Positions 1 through 6,154 of a stretch of DNA of 16,399 nucleotides are shown in pieces. Origin of the DNA: a bacterium (lineage in GTDB: Bacteria; Ratteibacteria; UBA8468; B48-G9; JAFGKM01); assembly GCA_026416755.1 (NCBI GenBank), contig JAOAEP010000171.1:1-16399 (forward strand), read 5' to 3'. The notes beneath the pieces are model-generated. The model was not told the DNA's origin and did not search any database. It saw only the letters and a list, made by a program, of their open reading frames with translations. The translations under genes and the position numbers were made by a program. Each line of letters begins with the position of its first letter. Within the stretch, counting starts at the first letter, position 1.

Positions 1-38
1 AATGTTTTAGTTTTTTATTTGAACTGAAAGGAGGTTAT

Positions 39-734
39 ATGGAAAAAATTAGATGGCAAAAAATGGCAGAAGATACAAAAAAATTTTTTACTTCTCCAAT
101 AGAGTTTTATCAGAATTTTGAAAAAGAAGGTACTTTATTAGAACCAATTTTATATGTAATTTTAATGACACTTTTTGGAGAACTCATTTTAATTATTTTT
201 TATGGTTTGTTTGATTTGAAAGTTCTTCATCTAAATCTCTTAATATATATACTTTTCATCCCTATGATAGTATTAAGTTTTCTTATTTCTACTCTTATTT
301 TACATTTTATTTGGGTCTTACTTGGTTCAAATGAAAATTTTATTACATCTCTAAGATGTAATGCTTCTTTTTCTCCCATTTTCCCCGTTTCTATTTTAAT
401 TTCATTTATTCCATTCTTTGGAAAGTGGATTGGTTTCTTTATTTGGTTCTTCATTTTGTGGTTTTATATTGTTCTTGCAAGTATTTATGTCCATAATATT
501 GAAGAGGAAAAAGCGAAAAAAGTTTTTTTAATAATTTTCTTAGTTATTTCAATTTTTAGATTTGTAAACCTTGTAAGATGGGAAATTAAAGAGAAAATAG
601 CAAGAAGAAAAGCAGAAGAGATTTCAAAAAAAATTGAAGAAAATATGAAAAAATGGGAAGAATATCAAAGGCAGATTTTAGAACAACAAAGGAAAATTCT
701 TGAACAACAACAACAATCTCCTACTACCCAATAA
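39..734 (+). CDS. Yip1-like multi-pass membrane protein with a cytosolic coiled-coil tail
   Basis: This is a predicted inner-membrane protein of 231 residues. About five hydrophobic segments are visible, at roughly residues 33-57, 66-95, 110-127, 130-150 and 160-178. The arrangement, with a short amphipathic N-terminus containing FFTSPIEFYQNF, resembles bacterial Yip1-domain proteins, whose function is not established. After the last segment comes a highly charged helix (about 181-225) that ends in a glutamine-rich tail with a short internal repeat (QILEQQ then KILEQQ), probably a coiled coil. The ATG at 39 has an excellent ribosome binding site (AAAGGAGG, 27-34). It lies upstream of the DapA-like gene but is separated from it by 93 nt holding a promoter, so it is probably not in that operon. 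I am sure of the gene and the membrane topology class, less sure of the Yip1 name. Confidence 0.75.
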   Translation: MEKIRWQKMAEDTKKFFTSPIEFYQNFEKEGTLLEPILYVILMTLFGELILIIFYGLFDLKVLHLNLLIYILFIPMIVLSFLISTLILHFIWVLLGSNENFITSLRCNASFSPIFPVSILISFIPFFGKWIGFFIWFFILWFYIVLASIYVHNIEEEKAKKVFLIIFLVISIFRFVNLVRWEIKEKIARRKAEEISKKIEENMKKWEEYQRQILEQQRKILEQQQQSPTTQ

Positions 735-754
735 TTTTTTAATTTCTTATCTAT

Positions 755-783
755 TTGAGGTATATATAGAAAAATGATAGAAT
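755..783 (+). promoter_or_regulatory. Sigma-70-type promoter of the DapA-like/DHODH-like unit
   Basis: A -35 box TTGAGG (755-760) is followed by a 17-nt spacer and a -10 box TAGAAT (778-783), which has an extended TGA just before it (775-777). Transcription would begin near 790 and give a leader of about 38 nt carrying the GGAGG ribosome binding site just before the ATG at 828. The box match and exact spacing are seen in the sequence. Activity is inferred, and AT-rich DNA produces chance boxes. Confidence 0.5.
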
Positions 784-827
784 TTTTTAATGTCATGGGG
801 AATTATTAGAAAAAAGGAGGCGAAGAA

Positions 828-1742
828 ATGAGAAAACTTAATGGATTACTACCAGCAATAGTTATTCCATTTAAAGAAAATTTTGAAATTGATGAAATAA
901 CTTTAAGAAAATATGTTGAATGGATAACCCAGTTTGATATAAAAGGAATTGTTATAAATAGTGACTGTGGAGAGGGGCATTTTTTATCTCATGATGAAAG
1001 AAAAAAGACAATTAAAATTGTTAAAGAGATTATAAAAGATAAAATACCTCTTATAAGTGGACTTGGAGGCCAAACAACAAAAGATGTTATAGATTATGGT
1101 AAGGAGTTTAAAGATTTAGGAGTTGATTACTTTTTGATTTTCCCTCATCCTAGTTTCAGAGGTGGTTTTGAAAAAGATGATTTGATAATAAAATATCATG
1201 AAAGAATATCAAAAATTGGAGTTGGTATGATTATATTTCAATTGCAATCTACACTAGGTGGGACTTTTTATCATTTTGATACATTAAAGGAACTTGTGGA
1301 AATAGAAAATGTGGTAGCGATAAAAGAAGCAACTTTTGACGCTTTAAAATTTAAGGAAACGGTTGATTTCTTAAATAGTTTACCTAAAAAGATAGAAATT
1401 CTAACAGGAAACGATAATTTTATTCCAGAATCATTTTTATTAGGTGCAGATGGTGCTTTAATTGGTTTTGGTTCAATTTTTACAGATATTCAGGTTGAAA
1501 TGATAGAAAAAATTAAAGTAAAGAAATACGAAGAAGGTTTAAGCCTTTTTAAAAAAATTGAAAAAATCTGTATTTACTGTTTTAAAAAGCCAGTAAGAGA
1601 TTATAGGGCCAGAATAAAAGAATTTCTTGTATGTATGGGTATTTTTAAAAATTCATTTGTAAGAGAACCACTTTTACCATTAAAAGATAAAGAAAAAAAG
1701 GAAATAAAAGATTTGTATGAGGAGTTTAAGAATGCAACTTGA
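828..1742 (+). CDS. DapA/NanA-superfamily aldolase or lyase with a non-canonical active site
   Basis: A 304-residue protein, the usual length for the dihydrodipicolinate synthase/N-acetylneuraminate lyase superfamily, which are class I aldolase TIM barrels. The Schiff-base lysine is clear at K166 in VVAIKEAT, and the C-terminal barrel motif GADGALIGFGS follows near 205-216. Two hallmark sites differ. The region that is GTTGE in DapA reads SDCGE (45-49), so the catalytic threonine position is Asp46. The YNVP tyrosine position is Phe137 (IFQLQ, 136-140). It is therefore unlikely to be a true DapA, and no lysine gene is nearby. A different 2-oxo-acid or sugar-acid aldolase/dehydratase is more likely, but the substrate cannot be read from the sequence. 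The start has a strong AAGGAGG site. The last 11 nt overlap the next gene, so the two are translationally coupled and probably act in one pathway. Confidence 0.8.
   Translation: MRKLNGLLPAIVIPFKENFEIDEITLRKYVEWITQFDIKGIVINSDCGEGHFLSHDERKKTIKIVKEIIKDKIPLISGLGGQTTKDVIDYGKEFKDLGVDYFLIFPHPSFRGGFEKDDLIIKYHERISKIGVGMIIFQLQSTLGGTFYHFDTLKELVEIENVVAIKEATFDALKFKETVDFLNSLPKKIEILTGNDNFIPESFLLGADGALIGFGSIFTDIQVEMIEKIKVKKYEEGLSLFKKIEKICIYCFKKPVRDYRARIKEFLVCMGIFKNSFVREPLLPLKDKEKKEIKDLYEEFKNAT
1719..1724 (+). promoter_or_regulatory. Ribosome binding site fixing the start of the DHODH-like gene
   Basis: GAGGAG lies inside the 3' end of the DapA-like gene, 7 nt before the ATG at 1732. An in-frame ATG at 1717 would overlap this site and has no purine-rich sequence of its own upstream, so 1732 is taken as the start. 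Confidence 0.6.
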
Positions 1743-2823
1743 AAAGAAACTTGAAAAATTAAGTATTTATTATCTTGAAAATCCTTTGGATAGAAAATTC
1801 CCAGAAATCATAAAAAGTGAACTTGGTATTGAAATTAATGCGAAATATGGGACAATCCCTCTTATTCATCCTATATTGGTAGCACCTGGTCAGTTGACAA
1901 GAGAAAAAGGACAGATTGAAAGAATAAAAAAAGCAGGGTATTCTGGATGCATATTAAAATCAGTTGTTGGTGAAGATGAAAAAGGTGATTGTTCAATGAT
2001 TGAATATAGAAAAAAAATGACTTTTTTAAAAACTGTTTACGAGAAAGAAGATAAGGAAGGAACACAGCCTATCATTGTTTGGAATGGAAGAGCAGATACA
2101 AGAAATTTAAAAGAATATTTGGAATTTGCTCAAACCGTTTTTCCCTATCAGAACGATGATTTTTTTATCAGTATTTCTATATTATGTCATTTACCTACTC
2201 CCAAAGAAGAATTTAAGAAAGAGGAATGGATTTATACAACTAAAAAATTATATGAAATTGGTTATAAAATATTTGAAATTGATTTCTGTCCTGGGCTTAA
2301 AAATGAAAAAGAATTGATAGAAAAAGAGAATGTTTTAAGGTGGTATAGAGAAATACCTGAAATTATTAAAAGTGTATCAGAAGAAATTTTAGTTTATCCA
2401 AAACTTATGAATTTTGATTTTGGCATTGATTTTCAGATAAAAATGGTTGAAGAAACAATAAAAGGGAAAGCAGATGGGATAACTATTGGTAACAGATTTT
2501 TTAAACAAGAAATTAACTCAGCATGGGGTGGAAGAGAGTTGAAAGAAAGGAATATTCAAGTTATAAAGGAAGTAAAAAAAATTTCAGAGAATTTTCCAAT
2601 ATCTGGTACTGGTGGAATTTATACAGGTAGAGATGTTTTTGATTATATAAAGGCAGGAGCAGATAATGTTCAGATTTTAAGTTATATACTTGGAAAAGTA
2701 AAAAAGGAATTTTTAAAAAAGAAAGGTGATAAATTTGAGAAGACACTTTATGAATTGTTTTTTAATCCTGAACATGGCTTTTTAAAACTTCTTGTCTCTG
2801 GACTGGCACCAGAAAAGTCATAG
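1732..2823 (+). CDS. Dihydroorotate-dehydrogenase-like FMN oxidoreductase
   Basis: A 363-residue TIM-barrel flavoprotein of the DHODH superfamily. The strongest sign is the C-terminal FMN-phosphate motif at about residues 291-315 (SGTGGIYTGRDVF then IKAGADNVQI), the same pattern seen in PyrD and PreA. Other matching points are GCILKSV with Lys76, PKL with Lys224, and FEIDFCPG (181-188), which lines up with the ELNxSCPN segment that carries the catalytic cysteine (here Cys186) in class 1 enzymes. No Fe-S cluster cysteines of the DPD type are visible. The protein diverges strongly elsewhere and no pyr gene is nearby, so it is probably not the pyrimidine-pathway enzyme. Its start lies 11 nt inside the preceding DapA-like gene. 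It converges on a minus-strand gene only 8 nt away, and no terminator is visible between them. Its final codons lie in one arm of an inverted repeat. Confidence 0.72.
   Translation: MQLEKKLEKLSIYYLENPLDRKFPEIIKSELGIEINAKYGTIPLIHPILVAPGQLTREKGQIERIKKAGYSGCILKSVVGEDEKGDCSMIEYRKKMTFLKTVYEKEDKEGTQPIIVWNGRADTRNLKEYLEFAQTVFPYQNDDFFISISILCHLPTPKEEFKKEEWIYTTKKLYEIGYKIFEIDFCPGLKNEKELIEKENVLRWYREIPEIIKSVSEEILVYPKLMNFDFGIDFQIKMVEETIKGKADGITIGNRFFKQEINSAWGGRELKERNIQVIKEVKKISENFPISGTGGIYTGRDVFDYIKAGADNVQILSYILGKVKKEFLKKKGDKFEKTLYELFFNPEHGFLKLLVSGLAPEKS
2797..2816 (+). repeat. Left arm of a 20-bp inverted repeat flanking the small exported-protein gene
   Basis: Bases 2800-2816 (GGACTGGCACCAGAAAA) are the exact reverse complement of 3232-3248. 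With one mismatch the match extends to 20 bp (2797-2816 against 3232-3251). This arm codes for the SGLAPEK end of the DHODH-like protein. It is about 50% G+C in a genome that is otherwise very AT-rich, so a chance match this close is unlikely. Confidence 0.85.
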
Positions 2824-2831
2824 AGTTTTAT

Positions 2832-3212
2832 TTACCCATTTTTCTCTTTTTTCACTTTTTCTTTCCCTTTTTCTCCTGGAATAACAATTTTTATAATAAC
2901 GTTTTCTCCTTCTTTATTTTTAGTATATACTGCTTTCACTTTATCTCCTACCTTAAGATTTTTAATCATTTCCTGGGTTTTTTCTGTTGTTGCTTTTAGA
3001 GTTATTTCTGTACCATCTTCCTTTTTTATTGTTACTGTTTTACTTTCAAGGTCTATTTTAGTTATTTCTCCATATACGTGGGAAATCTCACCTTTAAGTT
3101 TTTCTTTTTCCTGTTTTTCTACTTTTGGAGTATTTTCAGCACCTGCATAAATAGAAATACAAGTGGAGGCAAGGAAAAGTAATCCACTCATATAAGTTAG
3201 AAATTTTTTCAT
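2832..3212 (-). CDS. Small exported protein, possible beta-barrel (OB-like) domain, function unknown
   Basis: A 126-residue protein with a typical signal peptide: MKKF, a hydrophobic stretch at 8-22, and a probable cut after AGA at 23-25. Cys18 has threonine before it, so it is not a convincing lipobox. The mature part starts with a lysine/glutamate-rich linker. It continues into a probable beta-strand domain (GEITKIDLESKTVTIKKEDG, about 48-67, and LKVGDKVKAVY, about 86-96) and ends in a lysine-rich tail. The spacing of strands resembles small periplasmic OB-fold proteins of the CusF/DUF5666 sort, but no metal-binding residues are evident, so I name no function. A GTG nine bases upstream overlaps the ribosome binding site, so the ATG at 3212 is chosen. 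The gene sits between convergent and co-oriented neighbours and is bracketed by an inverted repeat. Confidence 0.75.
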   Translation of the reverse strand: MKKFLTYMSGLLFLASTCISIYAGAENTPKVEKQEKEKLKGEISHVYGEITKIDLESKTVTIKKEDGTEITLKATTEKTQEMIKNLKVGDKVKAVYTKNKEGENVIIKIVIPGEKGKEKVKKEKNG

Positions 3213-3220
3213 TTTTATCA

Positions 3221-3226
3221 CCTCCT
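3221..3226 (-). promoter_or_regulatory. Ribosome binding site deciding the start of the small exported protein
   Basis: AGGAGG on the minus strand (3226 down to 3221) is spaced 8 nt from the ATG at 3212. The alternative GTG codon begins at 3221, within this site, and so cannot be the start. Confidence 0.75.
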
Positions 3227-3231
3227 TTTAT

Positions 3232-3251
3232 TTTTCTGGTGCCAGTCCTGA
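3232..3251 (-). repeat. Right arm of the 20-bp inverted repeat, upstream of the small exported-protein gene
   Basis: The reverse complement of 2797-2816 with one mismatch; 17 bp are exact. Read on the minus strand it spells the codons for SGLAPEK followed at once by TAA, then the AGGAGG of the small gene. The arm thus keeps the same reading as the DHODH-like C-terminus, although no longer open frame precedes it here (a stop lies two codons upstream). Confidence 0.85.
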
Positions 3252-3269
3252 ATTTTAGACAGATATGCT

Positions 3270-3286
3270 TAATAAACAGTTTATTA
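3270..3286. other. 17-bp palindrome over the leuB stop codon
   Basis: TAATAAAC, a single A, then GTTTATTA form perfect 8-bp arms. They cover the leuB stop and lie about 60 bases upstream of the small exported-protein gene. The dyad could be an operator for that gene or a weak AT-only transcript end. It has no G+C-rich stem, so it is not a convincing intrinsic terminator, and chance palindromes of this kind are expected in AT-rich DNA. Confidence 0.35.
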
Positions 3287-4357
3287 TTTTATTTCCTGAA
3301 CAAATTTTGCTATTAAGTCTCCTGCTTCTGTAGTAGTTATACCCATTTTTCCTGCTTCAAGGGATTTAATATATCCTTCTGAAATTGCTTTTATTATTGC
3401 TCTTTCTATTATTTCAAATCCTTTTTTTTCTCCAAGTGTTTCAAGCATCATTCCACCTGCAAGAATTGTCGCCAAAGGACATGCAACATTTTTACCAGCA
3501 TATTTTGGTGCAGAACCATGGATTGGTTCAAACATACTTACACCTTCGGGATTTATATTCCCACCTGCTGCAATTCCTAATCCACCTTGTGTAATCGCTC
3601 CAAGGTCTGTAATTATGTCTCCAAACATGTTATTAGTAACTATTACATCAAACCACTCAGGATTTTTTACCATCCACATACATGTAGCATCAACAAAAGC
3701 AAAATCAAGTTTAATATCCGGGAATTCCTTTGAAATTTCTATTGCTGTTCTTCTCCATAAATCCCCTTCAAATGTCAATACATTTGCCTTATCTACAACA
3801 GTTAATGATTTCTTTTTATTTCTTTCTTTTGCAAGTTTAAAGGCATATTTTATACATCTTTCAATTCCTTTTCTTGTATTTATAGAAAGTTGAGTAGCAA
3901 TTTCGTCGGATGTCCCCTTTTTGAAATTCCCTCCAATACCACAATAAAGTCCCTCAGTATTTTCCCTAACCACCACATAATCAATATCTTCTGGTTTTTT
4001 ATCCTTTAATGGAGTCCATACTCCAGGATATAATTTAACAGGTCTTAAATTTATATATTGGTCAAGTTCAAATCTTATTTTAAGAAGAATACCCTTTTCA
4101 AGAATTCCAGGTGGTACATCTGGATGTCCAACTGCTCCAAGGTAGATTGCATCCAGTTTTTTAAATTCTTCAATTGCACTATCAGGTAAGGTTTCACCTG
4201 TTTTTAAATATCTTTCCCCTCCAAAATCATATTCAATAAATTCAAGTTTAAAATTTAGTACCTCACTTACTGACTTTAAAACTTTAACTCCTTCCTTTAT
4301 TATTTCTGGTCCAATTCCATCTCCACCTATTACTCCTATATTATATTTTTTTTCCAT
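3284..4357 (-). CDS. leuB: 3-isopropylmalate dehydrogenase (beta-decarboxylating dehydrogenase family)
   Basis: By context this enzyme oxidises and decarboxylates 3-isopropylmalate to 2-oxoisocaproate with NAD, the third leucine-specific step. At 357 residues it has the normal length. Family residues are all present: GGDGIGPE (11-18), substrate arginines Arg95, Arg105 and Arg131, Tyr138, Lys190 in VDKANVL, metal aspartates Asp223, Asp247 and Asp251 (NMFGDIITDLGA), and the nucleotide loop EPIHGSAPKYAGKN (277-290). The specificity helix reads LLKIR followed by DQYINLRP (92-106). This looks more like D-malate/tartrate dehydrogenases (DmlA/TtuC) than classical LeuB, so a broader substrate range is possible. 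It is the last gene of the leu operon, 14 nt after the enolase-superfamily gene, with AAAGGAG as its ribosome binding site. I favour LeuB because leuA, leuC and leuD are here and no other leuB candidate is in view. Confidence 0.82.
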   Translation of the reverse strand: MEKKYNIGVIGGDGIGPEIIKEGVKVLKSVSEVLNFKLEFIEYDFGGERYLKTGETLPDSAIEEFKKLDAIYLGAVGHPDVPPGILEKGILLKIRFELDQYINLRPVKLYPGVWTPLKDKKPEDIDYVVVRENTEGLYCGIGGNFKKGTSDEIATQLSINTRKGIERCIKYAFKLAKERNKKKSLTVVDKANVLTFEGDLWRRTAIEISKEFPDIKLDFAFVDATCMWMVKNPEWFDVIVTNNMFGDIITDLGAITQGGLGIAAGGNINPEGVSMFEPIHGSAPKYAGKNVACPLATILAGGMMLETLGEKKGFEIIERAIIKAISEGYIKSLEAGKMGITTTEAGDLIAKFVQEIK

Positions 4358-4371
4358 TTTTTCACTCCTTT

Positions 4372-5658
4372 CTAACTTACAAGTGTTTTATAATGTTCAG
4401 AAAGTTCAAATATACCACCACTGACTCTAAAAAAATCTTCATTTAATGAAAAAACTCCATTTTTTGGTATAATCCAATCCCCTTTTCCATAAAATGGATG
4501 ATATTGTAAAAGTTTTTCCCAATTTTTATAATACATAAAGCCATTTGCTTCCATAATAGGAATTTTAAGTTCAGGAAGTGTCTTTATTCCTGATGAAAAG
4601 ATTTTGTTCCAATCCCAAAGTATTGGAGTTACTGTTAAATCAGCACAGAAATAGTCCATATTCCTTTTTTCTGCTTCATTTATTATTTTAAGTGTCATAC
4701 TCATTGTTTTTGCTATTGGTTTTAATGCAACACCTTTATAACCCATATGATATCTTTTTATTACATCTTTATCTGTATGAGCACTTTCGTCTGCAATAAT
4801 TCTAACTGGAAGATCGCTTACATCAATTTCAAGTTCTTCTGGAAATGGTTCTTCAATAATTATAACTTGTTCAAGTGCTCCTATTTTATCAATAAAATCA
4901 ATAAGTTTTTTCAATCTTTCTTTACTTTCATATCTACCATTTGCATCAAAATAATAAGGAAGTTTTCCATTTTTTGTATAAGGAGTTCTATAATTTTTAA
5001 ACTTTTCGTGGATTGTTTTTATTCTTTCCATATCCCATTTAAGCATTTTTTCTCTATCTCCATCATTATCAGGGTCTGAACCGATTTTAATTTTTAAAAT
5101 AAAAAACCCCTCATTTATTAATTTTTCTATTTCATCAATAGATACAGAATAAGAAATTAATGGGATACAACCTATTTTTTTATGTCTATATTTAAAAGGT
5201 TGCCTATATTCTTCTGGTATAATTTCAAAAAAATTTAAGTTTTTTTTCTCTTTAGCATACAGAATCCATAAGGCATTATCTATCGGGACAAGAGAATTAA
5301 GAGTAAACGTTTCTTTTAAATTTTCTTTATCTGTTATTTTTTTTGCATACTTATGAACCTTTGGGAATATCTCCTCAATGGTTTCTATGGGATTTTCAAT
5401 TTTACTACCTTCCAATAATTTTAAAGCATATTGAGTAACTGCAAACATCAATGAATTTCCACCTGCAACACTATTTTCAACAAAAACACTTGCATCAGAC
5501 CATAATACACTTTGAACACCAATACCTAAAGAAAAGTTTTCTTCACTTTTTAAAAATGCTATTACCACCCAACATCCTGTTTGAAAATTTCCTTTAAATC
5601 CAAGGGGTTTTTTATATTCTTCAAATTCAAAATTTAAATTCGTTTTAATAATTTTCAT
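4372..5658 (-). CDS. Enolase-superfamily enzyme (muconate-lactonizing/mandelate racemase type) inside the leu operon
   Basis: A 428-residue metal-dependent enzyme that would abstract a proton alpha to a carboxylate. The barrel carries the complete MLE-subgroup set: the KxK pair Lys189 and Lys191 (ILKIKIG), metal ligands Asp238 (YYFDANGRY), Glu269/Glu270 (IIIEEPFPE) and Asp290 (IIADES), and the opposite-face lysine Lys313 (GVALKP). Members include cycloisomerases, o-succinylbenzoate synthase, dipeptide epimerases and N-acylamino-acid racemases. The specificity loops at the N-terminus (VLWSDASVFVENSVAGGN, 51-68) match no subfamily I can name, and the protein is somewhat longer than most. It begins 14 nt inside the end of leuD with only a weak ribosome binding site, so it is probably read by coupling, and leuB follows 14 nt later. 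The position suggests a substrate linked to leucine metabolism, but this is inference. Confidence 0.8.
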   Translation of the reverse strand: MKIIKTNLNFEFEEYKKPLGFKGNFQTGCWVVIAFLKSEENFSLGIGVQSVLWSDASVFVENSVAGGNSLMFAVTQYALKLLEGSKIENPIETIEEIFPKVHKYAKKITDKENLKETFTLNSLVPIDNALWILYAKEKKNLNFFEIIPEEYRQPFKYRHKKIGCIPLISYSVSIDEIEKLINEGFFILKIKIGSDPDNDGDREKMLKWDMERIKTIHEKFKNYRTPYTKNGKLPYYFDANGRYESKERLKKLIDFIDKIGALEQVIIIEEPFPEELEIDVSDLPVRIIADESAHTDKDVIKRYHMGYKGVALKPIAKTMSMTLKIINEAEKRNMDYFCADLTVTPILWDWNKIFSSGIKTLPELKIPIMEANGFMYYKNWEKLLQYHPFYGKGDWIIPKNGVFSLNEDFFRVSGGIFELSEHYKTLVS

Positions 5659-6154
5659 TGTTCTTTTCTTTTAAATATTTCTTGGCAAGTTCCATTAGTC
5701 CACCACTTAATACTATTTTCTGTAAAAACTCAGGATATTTTTGGAATTTATAAGTTTTCTCACTATTTAAATTTATAATGATACCATTTTCAAAATCAAC
5801 TTCAAGAATATCATTTTCTTTTATTTCATCTACTTCTTTTAATTCTATTAAAGGTAACCCTATATTTATTGAATTTCTGAAAAATATTCTTGCAAAACTT
5901 TTAGCAATTACTACAGAAATGCCACATCCTTTAATTGAAATAGGTGCATGTTCTCTACTACTTCCACAACCAAAATTTTCCCCTGCAACAATTATATCTC
6001 CATTTTTTACATTTTTTGAAAATTCAGGTCTTATTGATTCAAAACAATGGGATGCCAGTTCTTTCTCATCAGTTGTATTTAAGTATCTTGCGGAAATTAT
6101 GTCATCTGTATTTATGTGATCTCCAAATTTCCATACTTTCCCTTTCGTCTTCAT
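5645..6154 (-). CDS. leuD: 3-isopropylmalate dehydratase small subunit
   Basis: The swivelling-domain subunit of isopropylmalate isomerase, which pairs with LeuC to interconvert 2- and 3-isopropylmalate. At 169 residues it is the short, stand-alone type found with the archaeal/homoaconitase-like LeuC. Signature segments are GDHINTDDI (11-19), the specificity loop ARYLNT (22-27), and the active-site stretch NFGCGSSREHAP (60-71), followed by AKSFARIFFRNSINIGLP (84-101). The loop reads YLNT instead of the YLRT or YLVY seen in some characterised isomerases and homoaconitases. It occurs in bacterial small subunits of this type, so a related dehydratase cannot be excluded by sequence alone. The ATG overlaps the leuC stop (ATGA), and AGGAGG lies within the end of leuC, a clear case of translational coupling. 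Confidence 0.9.
   Translation of the reverse strand: MKTKGKVWKFGDHINTDDIISARYLNTTDEKELASHCFESIRPEFSKNVKNGDIIVAGENFGCGSSREHAPISIKGCGISVVIAKSFARIFFRNSINIGLPLIELKEVDEIKENDILEVDFENGIIINLNSEKTYKFQKYPEFLQKIVLSGGLMELAKKYLKEKNNENY

Noticed and set aside
1717..1731. Earlier ATG for the DHODH-like protein
   Set aside because: It has no ribosome binding site and lies over the GAGGAG that serves the ATG at 1732.
2804..2820. TGGCAC as a possible sigma-54 -24 element in the inverted repeat arms
   Set aside because: Neither arm has a TTGC-type -12 element at the required spacing; the bases are explained by codons and by the repeat.
2824..2831. Intrinsic terminator between the convergent DHODH-like gene and the small exported gene
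   Set aside because: Only 8 nt separate them and no G+C-rich stem with a T-run is present; the same holds for 9630-9649.
3213..3269. Promoter for the small exported-protein gene (TAAAAT near 3252-3258 on the minus strand)
   Set aside because: No reasonable -35 box occurs 16-18 nt upstream; the gene may be read from the leu operon or from a promoter I cannot see.
4747..5079. Plus-strand open frame of 110 codons opposite the enolase-superfamily gene
   Set aside because: It is the complementary shadow of a gene with intact catalytic motifs; the translation is low-complexity and has no ribosome binding site. Other opposite-strand frames (for example 5778-6119 and 3615-3893) fail for the same reason.
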